From NCBI GenBank assembly GCA_965229605.1, contig OZ245892.1, positions 1,116,001-1,180,000 of the forward strand: a DNA stretch of 64,000 nt, in the 5' to 3' direction. Every line of letters starts with the position of its first letter. Position 1 is the stretch's first letter. The translations under genes and the position numbers were made by a program. The notes under the pieces were generated by a model, which was not told where the DNA came from, ran no database searches, and saw nothing but the letters and a program-made list of their open reading frames with translations. Source of the stretch: G965229605 sp965229605. GTDB taxonomy: Bacteria > Pseudomonadota > Alphaproteobacteria > CBDDJK01. Of the stretch, positions 59,226 through 64,000 are shown piece after piece.

Positions 59226-59894
59226 TCACGGCGTAAGCCCCATATCCCAAAAGCCGACTTCAAGCCGGGTTGCCGTATCAAAACGGGCTTGCAATGAAGG
59301 CCAGCGCGGGCTGGTGGTTGGGTCATCGCCCAATCTTCGCGCCACGGCACCGTCAATCAACGCCCCTGCATCTTTGCAGACGCTTTGATAGCTTTCGCTT
59401 GCATAGGTGCTGATCCATTCTCCATATGTATCTGAAGTTTTGGACTTCGCAAGAGCAAGGCCAATCTCCCCATATCCCATCACACAAGGCGCCAGCGCAG
59501 CGAGCAAATCAAGCAGGTCTCCAGAATGTCCAGCATCAAGCACATAGCGGGTATAGGCCAGGTTTTCTTGCCGCTCTTCTGTGGCAAAAAGGGTGGCTTC
59601 ATCAATCCCGGCTTTGGCACAGATATCAATATGGAGGGCGATCTCCTCATTGATCAAGCCATTGACTGTTCCTGCGGCAAGCCGCATCTCTTCGACAGTA
59701 TCAGCCTTTGTGACCGCGAGTGCCCAGGCACGGGAGAAATGAATGAGGAAGATGTAATCCTGCTGAAGGTAATGCAGGAATGCTTCTCTTGGCAGGGTCC
59801 CGTCGCCGAGGCCCTGTACAAAGTGATGCCCGATATAATCTGACCAATAAGGCGCATTATCGCGCCATTTCGCGAACGTACGACCGTAATTCAT
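59226..59894 (-). CDS. tenA: TenA-family thiaminase II/aminopyrimidine aminohydrolase
   Basis: Salvages thiamine breakdown products, such as formylaminopyrimidines, to hydroxymethylpyrimidine. The 222-residue all-helical protein has the active-site cysteine near 137 in APCVMGYGEIG and the conserved HYLQQDYIFL and EEIALHI stretches. The ATG at 59894 is better than 59933. It sits in an operon whose main enzyme (AcoA/AcoB) needs thiamine diphosphate, so it may protect cofactor supply. No thiamine riboswitch was seen. Confidence 0.87.
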   Translation of the reverse strand: MNYGRTFAKWRDNAPYWSDYIGHHFVQGLGDGTLPREAFLHYLQQDYIFLIHFSRAWALAVTKADTVEEMRLAAGTVNGLINEEIALHIDICAKAGIDEATLFATEERQENLAYTRYVLDAGHSGDLLDLLAALAPCVMGYGEIGLALAKSKTSDTYGEWISTYASESYQSVCKDAGALIDGAVARRLGDDPTTSPRWPSLQARFDTATRLEVGFWDMGLTP

Positions 59895-59936
59895 TCTTCC
59901 GGACTCGGGTCGATTGCAACAGTCATACGCCAATCA

Positions 59937-60416
59937 TTAAAGACTGTTTAAAACGGCATCTGCCCCTGTGACAGTCACAGCGGTTGCATCGGGTTCTACC
60001 GCGAAACTGATAACTTCGCCATCGCGGACAACGGCGACATATCGCTGTGTCCGCATCCCCAGCCCCAGACCAATTAAATCAAGTAATTGTCCGGCTTCCC
60101 TGGTAAAAAGCTGGCTGCCATCTGCGACAAAATGAACGTTGGCAGGCGGATTTAGACTGTCGGCCCACGCTTTTACGGCGAAGAAATCGCTGGTGGCCAG
60201 GATAACGATTTCATCAATTCCCTTTTCCAGAAATTTTCCAGCCTGTTGGAGATAGCTCGGCACATGATCGTTTGAACAGGTCGGCGTAAAGGCCCCGGGC
60301 ATTGCGACCAGCAGAACCGTTTTATTTGCCGAAAATTTAGCCAGATCGATTTGTTTTAAATCCCCTCCATCCAGTTGCTGGACGGGTGTTGACGGTATTT
60401 TTGTTCCAATTTTCAT
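59937..60416 (-). CDS. Peroxiredoxin 5-type redoxin
   Basis: Reduces peroxides with thiols. The 159-residue protein has the peroxidatic Cys47 in PGAFTPTCSNDHVP and the PRX5 segments LDLIGLGLGMRTQRYVAV and the C-terminal helix. No fused glutaredoxin is present. It lies between acoC (38 bases) and tenA (42 bases). A protective role for the Fe-S or thiamine-dependent enzymes around it is inferred. Confidence 0.9.
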   Translation of the reverse strand: MKIGTKIPSTPVQQLDGGDLKQIDLAKFSANKTVLLVAMPGAFTPTCSNDHVPSYLQQAGKFLEKGIDEIVILATSDFFAVKAWADSLNPPANVHFVADGSQLFTREAGQLLDLIGLGLGMRTQRYVAVVRDGEVISFAVEPDATAVTVTGADAVLNSL

Positions 60417-60454
60417 TATTTTTCCTTACTGGGTTTTTCTTTGACAGAGATAGA

Positions 60455-61555
60455 TCAGAGTTGATTTTTGATCAGCTCGTTTACCCGTCCTGCATTTTCC
60501 ATCATCACCATATGCCCGGCATTGCTGATCACTTCAACGGTTGCCCCTTGCAGGGCGTTTGCGTGATTTTGCGGGATAACAGCATCTTCTGCGCCCCAGA
60601 TCACCGTGATCGGGACATTGGTTGCGGCCAAGCCTTCTGTAATATTTGCAGCCTGTTTGCCATCCAGGAACAGGTTCTCTTTCAGGGCTTCCAGAAATGC
60701 TTGCACGCCATCCAGACGTTTATATTTCAGAAGGTCATCCACCATAGAACGGCTGACAAGGCTTTCGTCCGCAAATAAATGTTTCAGCTTTGGTTTAAGC
60801 TCTTTTCTTGAAGCCGCAGAGACAAAGCCATCAATATAGTCCGAATTGATTTCCTCTCCCAGCCCGGCGGGGCAAATAAGCGACAGAGAAGCCACGCGGC
60901 CCGGATGATCAATTGCTGTTTTTCCTGAAATGAGGCCTCCCATGGAATGACCGACCAGATGCGCTTTATCAATAGAGAGATGATCCATGAGCAGAATCAC
61001 CGCCTTTACCATTGTCCCAAGATCAGGGGTATCGACTGTTTTTACCGATCCACCATGACCAGGCAGGTCCAGAGCATAAACAGGGGCTTCTGCGCTGATC
61101 GCATCGATGTTAAAGAGCCAGTTATCACTGTCCCCGCCAAATCCGTGAATGAGAATCACAGGGGTCCCATCGCCTTCGCGGGCCATATAACGGATGCGCC
61201 CGATATCAAGATCAACGGTCAGATGGGTTGGAATTTCCTCTTCATCCTCTTCTGCCTCGGGCATTTCAAATGAATCCACATAGGCATCGACATCAGCATC
61301 CGAAACGTCTGCAGGGGCCAGAACACCAAGCAAAGCCTGAACAGGATAGACCTCCCCCGCTTTGCCGACGCAGCGTCGCAGGAGGCCACCATCGGCAGCC
61401 TCCACAACGTTTGCGATCTTGTCGGTTTCGACATCCATAATGTCATCGCCCGGCTTTATTTCTGTGCCTTCTTCTACATGCCATGCAGCCAGAATTCCCT
61501 CTTTCATCGAGAGCCCCCACTTTGGCATAAGAATAGGGACGATTTGATCGCTCAT
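60455..61555 (-). CDS. acoC: Acetoin dehydrogenase E2-type component: lipoyl domain plus alpha/beta hydrolase
   Basis: A 366-residue protein with an N-terminal lipoyl domain (lipoylated lysine at 46 in VETDKIANV), an acidic linker (PEAEEDEEEIP), and a C-terminal alpha/beta hydrolase fold with HGFGGDSDNW, nucleophile Ser204 in GHSMGG, an Asp in WGAEDAVIP and a His in NAGHMVMMENA. This arrangement is the AcoC type rather than the classical chloramphenicol-acetyltransferase-like E2. It accepts the acetyl group from acetoin after E1 action and passes it to CoA. GGGAG lies before the start. Confidence 0.92.
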   Translation of the reverse strand: MSDQIVPILMPKWGLSMKEGILAAWHVEEGTEIKPGDDIMDVETDKIANVVEAADGGLLRRCVGKAGEVYPVQALLGVLAPADVSDADVDAYVDSFEMPEAEEDEEEIPTHLTVDLDIGRIRYMAREGDGTPVILIHGFGGDSDNWLFNIDAISAEAPVYALDLPGHGGSVKTVDTPDLGTMVKAVILLMDHLSIDKAHLVGHSMGGLISGKTAIDHPGRVASLSLICPAGLGEEINSDYIDGFVSAASRKELKPKLKHLFADESLVSRSMVDDLLKYKRLDGVQAFLEALKENLFLDGKQAANITEGLAATNVPITVIWGAEDAVIPQNHANALQGATVEVISNAGHMVMMENAGRVNELIKNQL

Positions 61556-61560
61556 CTTGA

Positions 61561-62568
61561 TTATGCTCCCACAGTTTTGCGAACGGCTTCGGCAATTCGA
61601 TCAGGTGAAGGGATATAAAGGTCTTCCAGCGAAGGGGAGAACGGCACAGGCGTGTGCGGTGCCGTAACCATCGCAATGGGTGCCTTCAATGAATTAAATG
61701 CATCGCGTGCAACGCTCGCTGAAACATCTGTTGCAATAGAACAGCGCGGATTCGCCTCATCAACGCAAACCAGGCGACCTGTTTCTTCTACGCTTTCGAT
61801 CACTGTGTCCATATCAATAGGAGACAAAGTCCGCAGATCAACGACTTCACAGTCAATCCCTTCCTTTTTCAAGGTATCGGCTGCCGCAAGCGAATTTGGC
61901 ACCATCAGACCATAGGCAACGATGGTGACGTCACCGCCTTCACGTGCAATATTCGCTTCCCCAAAAGGAATGGCATAAGGTTCTTCCGGGACATCCGATT
62001 CAGAGGCATAGAGGTTTTTATGCTCCAGGAAAATCACCGGATCATTATCCCGGATTGACTGGATTAAAAGGCCTTTGGTGTCATAGGCATTAGACGGACA
62101 CACCACTTTTACCCCCGGAATATGCGTGAAAATAGGGGTAAGCATCTGGCTGTGCTGTGCCGCTGCACGGAAACCGCCTCCACACATAGCGCGGATAACC
62201 ACAGGGGTCTCTGCCTTGCCGCCAAACATATAGCGGAATTTCGCAGCCTGATTGTAAATCTGATCAAGACAAACGCCCATGAAGTCAATAAACATCAGTT
62301 CTGCAATAGGACGCAGCCCACAGGTTGCCGCCCCAATGGCGGCTCCAACATAGGCACTTTCGGAAAGAGGCGTATCAATCATCTGGTTCGGATGTTTGTG
62401 ATACAGCCCTTTGGAGACGCCAAGGACACCCCCCCAGGCATCTTCCTCCCCGTTTGCGCCCGTTCCACCGACAATATCTTCACCCATCATGATAACGGTT
62501 TTATCGCGCGCCATTTCCTGATCAATCGCTTCGTTGATTGCGTCTTTCATGCTTAATGTACGGGCCAT
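61561..62568 (-). CDS. acoB: Acetoin dehydrogenase E1 component, beta subunit
   Basis: A 335-residue transketolase-like protein forming half of the thiamine-diphosphate enzyme that cleaves acetoin. It has MGEDIVGGTGANG near 28-40, the glutamate contacting TPP in ESAYVGAAIGAATCG, and VVDLRTLSPIDMDTVIESVEETGR near 230. AAAGGAGG lies before the ATG. It is 5 bases from acoC, 45 bases from acoA. Confidence 0.93.
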   Translation of the reverse strand: MARTLSMKDAINEAIDQEMARDKTVIMMGEDIVGGTGANGEEDAWGGVLGVSKGLYHKHPNQMIDTPLSESAYVGAAIGAATCGLRPIAELMFIDFMGVCLDQIYNQAAKFRYMFGGKAETPVVIRAMCGGGFRAAAQHSQMLTPIFTHIPGVKVVCPSNAYDTKGLLIQSIRDNDPVIFLEHKNLYASESDVPEEPYAIPFGEANIAREGGDVTIVAYGLMVPNSLAAADTLKKEGIDCEVVDLRTLSPIDMDTVIESVEETGRLVCVDEANPRCSIATDVSASVARDAFNSLKAPIAMVTAPHTPVPFSPSLEDLYIPSPDRIAEAVRKTVGA

Positions 62569-62613
62569 TTTTTGGTCCTCCTTTTATCTCTATTTTAGTC
62601 GTTATCTCTATGG

Positions 62614-63594
62614 TCAGTAGCTGACATAGACATCGGTTGTCAGTTCTTCAGGACCCGGTAAAGGGGCTGCCTTTGCTTCTTCAACCGCCTCGTCGATCAG
62701 GGCCAGAACTTCCTTGTCAATCGCATCCAGTTCGGCATTGCTCAGCACACCAGCTTCTGTCACCTTTGCCCGGAAAATCTTGAGACAATCGTTATTTGCC
62801 CGATTGTCCTCATTTTCACCCGGGGCGCGATAGGTTTGTGCATCCCCTTCAAAATGACCGAAAAACCGGATCATCTTGCATTCCAGCAAGGTGGGTCCAG
62901 CCCCTTCACGGGCGCGTTTAATGACTTCGCCTGCGGCTTCGTAAACAGCAAAGAAATCTGTTCCATCAACCGTAATACCCGGCATCCCGAAGCCTGTAGC
63001 CCGATCCACATATGAATCAGACGCAACAGCGTAATCAACAGATGTTGATTCTGCATAACCGTTATTTTCAACGACAAAAATGGCCGGTAAATTCCAGATT
63101 GCAGCAAGATTCATACTCTCCAGAACGGTGCCCTGATTTGAGGCACCGTCTCCGAAAAAGGTGATGCCTACCCCGTCATGCCCCAGTTTTTGAGCCGCCA
63201 GCGCAGCACCGCATACCAACGGTGCCCCTGCACCCAGAATGCCGTTCGCACCCATCATGCCTTTTGACAGATCAGCAATATGCATGGACCCGCCCTTGCC
63301 CGCGCAAGACCCGGTGGTCTTTCCGTAAATTTCAGCCATCATGCCTTTGACATCAACGCCTTTGGCAATACAGTGACCGTGCCCGCGGTGGGTGGAAGCA
63401 ATACGATCATGATCTTGTAAATGCATCATAATGCCAACACCGGCGGCTTCCTCGCCCGCATAAAGATGCACAAAACCCGGAATATCTCCGCGCCCAAAAT
63501 CAACATGCAGTCTTTCTTCAAATTCGCGGATCGTCTTCATCCGGCGATAGGCATCAAGAAGCCCGTCTTTTTCTATTGGAAATGGGTTGCTCAT
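62614..63594 (-). CDS. acoA: Acetoin dehydrogenase E1 component, alpha subunit
   Basis: A 326-residue TPP-binding subunit: GDGASNQGTVLESMNLAAIWNLP near 145-168 (the Mg/TPP motif GDG...N) and VENNGYAESTSVDYA following. It begins with the YRRMKTIREFEERLH element. AGGGAGG lies at good spacing from the start. A region with three imperfect 18-bp repeats lies between it and acoX. Identity as acetoin rather than pyruvate dehydrogenase follows from the acoX-acoA-acoB-acoC order and AcoC type. Confidence 0.93.
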   Translation of the reverse strand: MSNPFPIEKDGLLDAYRRMKTIREFEERLHVDFGRGDIPGFVHLYAGEEAAGVGIMMHLQDHDRIASTHRGHGHCIAKGVDVKGMMAEIYGKTTGSCAGKGGSMHIADLSKGMMGANGILGAGAPLVCGAALAAQKLGHDGVGITFFGDGASNQGTVLESMNLAAIWNLPAIFVVENNGYAESTSVDYAVASDSYVDRATGFGMPGITVDGTDFFAVYEAAGEVIKRAREGAGPTLLECKMIRFFGHFEGDAQTYRAPGENEDNRANNDCLKIFRAKVTEAGVLSNAELDAIDKEVLALIDEAVEEAKAAPLPGPEELTTDVYVSY

Positions 63595-63647
63595 CTGATC
63601 CTCCCTTTTTGTTGTTGAGCGACAAGTTATTATTGAACGACAAATTG

Positions 63648-64000
63648 TTACTGAGTCACAGGCAAATCATTCGCTTCTTTGGTGAAAAGCCCGTGCTTTG
63701 CAGCATAGGCCATACAATCAGCTACATTTATGGTGCGAAAGGCATCGGCTTGCAACCGAATACTCACGTCATCACTCTCGCTGAAGGTCAATTCGCGCTC
63801 GCCATCGAGCGCGAAGGAACCCGCAGATACACTGGGAAGATAGACAGCTTCAGGCTCAATCGTTTCAACCGCTCCAATGCCAACCTGCTCAATCAGGCCC
63901 GGCGCGATGGGCGCCATCAGACGCACCTTTGCAGACTCAAGCGGAAGAAGCCTTACCCGCCTACCGATGGGTGTCTGTCTGTCCAAAGGCGCCAGCAATC
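63648..64000 (-). CDS. acoX: AcoX-family ATP-NAD kinase-like protein (3'-end, truncated by window edge)
   Basis: The C-terminal 117 residues of a protein whose upstream part lies beyond base 64000. The visible part has LMAPIAPGLIEQVGIGAVETIEP, and ALDGERELTFSESDDVSIRLQ, as in the C-terminal beta-sandwich of the AcoX/ATP-NAD kinase family. Its ending VTQ then TAA lies 53 bases before acoA. Its position at the head of the aco operon fits AcoX, a gene often found with acetoin dehydrogenase and of unclear role. Confidence 0.8.
   Translation of the reverse strand, partial: LLAPLDRQTPIGRRVRLLPLESAKVRLMAPIAPGLIEQVGIGAVETIEPEAVYLPSVSAGSFALDGERELTFSESDDVSIRLQADAFRTINVADCMAYAAKHGLFTKEANDLPVTQ

Overview
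The window looks like a chromosomal segment of an alphaproteobacterium, probably marine, with roughly 50% GC. Evidence: aerobic-type cobalamin genes, a fused indolepyruvate:ferredoxin oxidoreductase, an icd-xseB pair, a COQ10-like protein, two TRAP transporters, a choline sulfatase, and a GMC/TRAP/dehydrogenase locus resembling sulfonate loci of marine alphaproteobacteria. A SAR116 (Puniceispirillum-like) or Rhodospirillales origin would fit, but the sequence alone does not settle the genus. No rRNA, CRISPR array, phage or intact transposase is visible.

Layout. 1-4.6 kb: leucine catabolism (ivd, mccB, mccA), running in from the left edge. 4.6-9.2 kb: a minus-strand TRAP transporter (P, Q, M) followed by malonyl-CoA synthetase matB, probably malonate uptake and activation. 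9.4-12.9 kb: tRNA-His, then a tightly coupled set (ferredoxin-NADP reductase, 2Fe-2S ferredoxin, Lnt), facing dsbB. 12.9-13.2 kb: a 275-bp MITE with 33-bp terminal inverted repeats; a lone copy of its end lies at 40.93 kb. 13.2-21.4 kb: YqaA-like membrane protein, a small XRE regulator with a 27-bp palindrome, COQ10-like protein, comF, a winged-helix-like protein, a secreted cyclophilin, the oxidoreductase and threonine aldolase. 21.5-29.8 kb: choline sulfatase, a B12-binding radical SAM protein with a GHMP sugar kinase, a peptide-type ABC transporter lacking its binding protein, and an XRE regulator. 30-33.7 kb: hslVU, ppx, rlmE. 33.7-39.9 kb (minus): erpA-like, icd, xseB, a glycosyltransferase, cobM, cobB, cobA. 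40-45.8 kb: cysK, moeB, pgi, mutL and an Fe-S protein.

45.9-46.35 kb: tRNA-Ser(GGA), abutted by a 43-nt inverted repeat and about three 87-nt repeats containing tRNA T-arm fragments. 46.35-58.5 kb is an accessory metabolic block. On the minus strand, a YihU-like dehydrogenase, a Tat-exported TRAP binding protein, TRAP permeases and a GMC dehydrogenase resemble isethionate/dihydroxypropanesulfonate systems. Divergent from them, a LysR regulator precedes a plus-strand operon for a succinate dehydrogenase/fumarate reductase-like complex and a two-subunit class I fumarase. 58.5-64 kb (minus) is an acetoin dehydrogenase operon (acoX, acoA, acoB, acoC) continuing into a peroxiredoxin, TenA and two Lin0512-family proteins.

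Taken together, the accessory genes describe an organism scavenging small organic acids, osmolytes and possibly sulfonates, and feeding them into acyl-CoA and C4-dicarboxylate metabolism.
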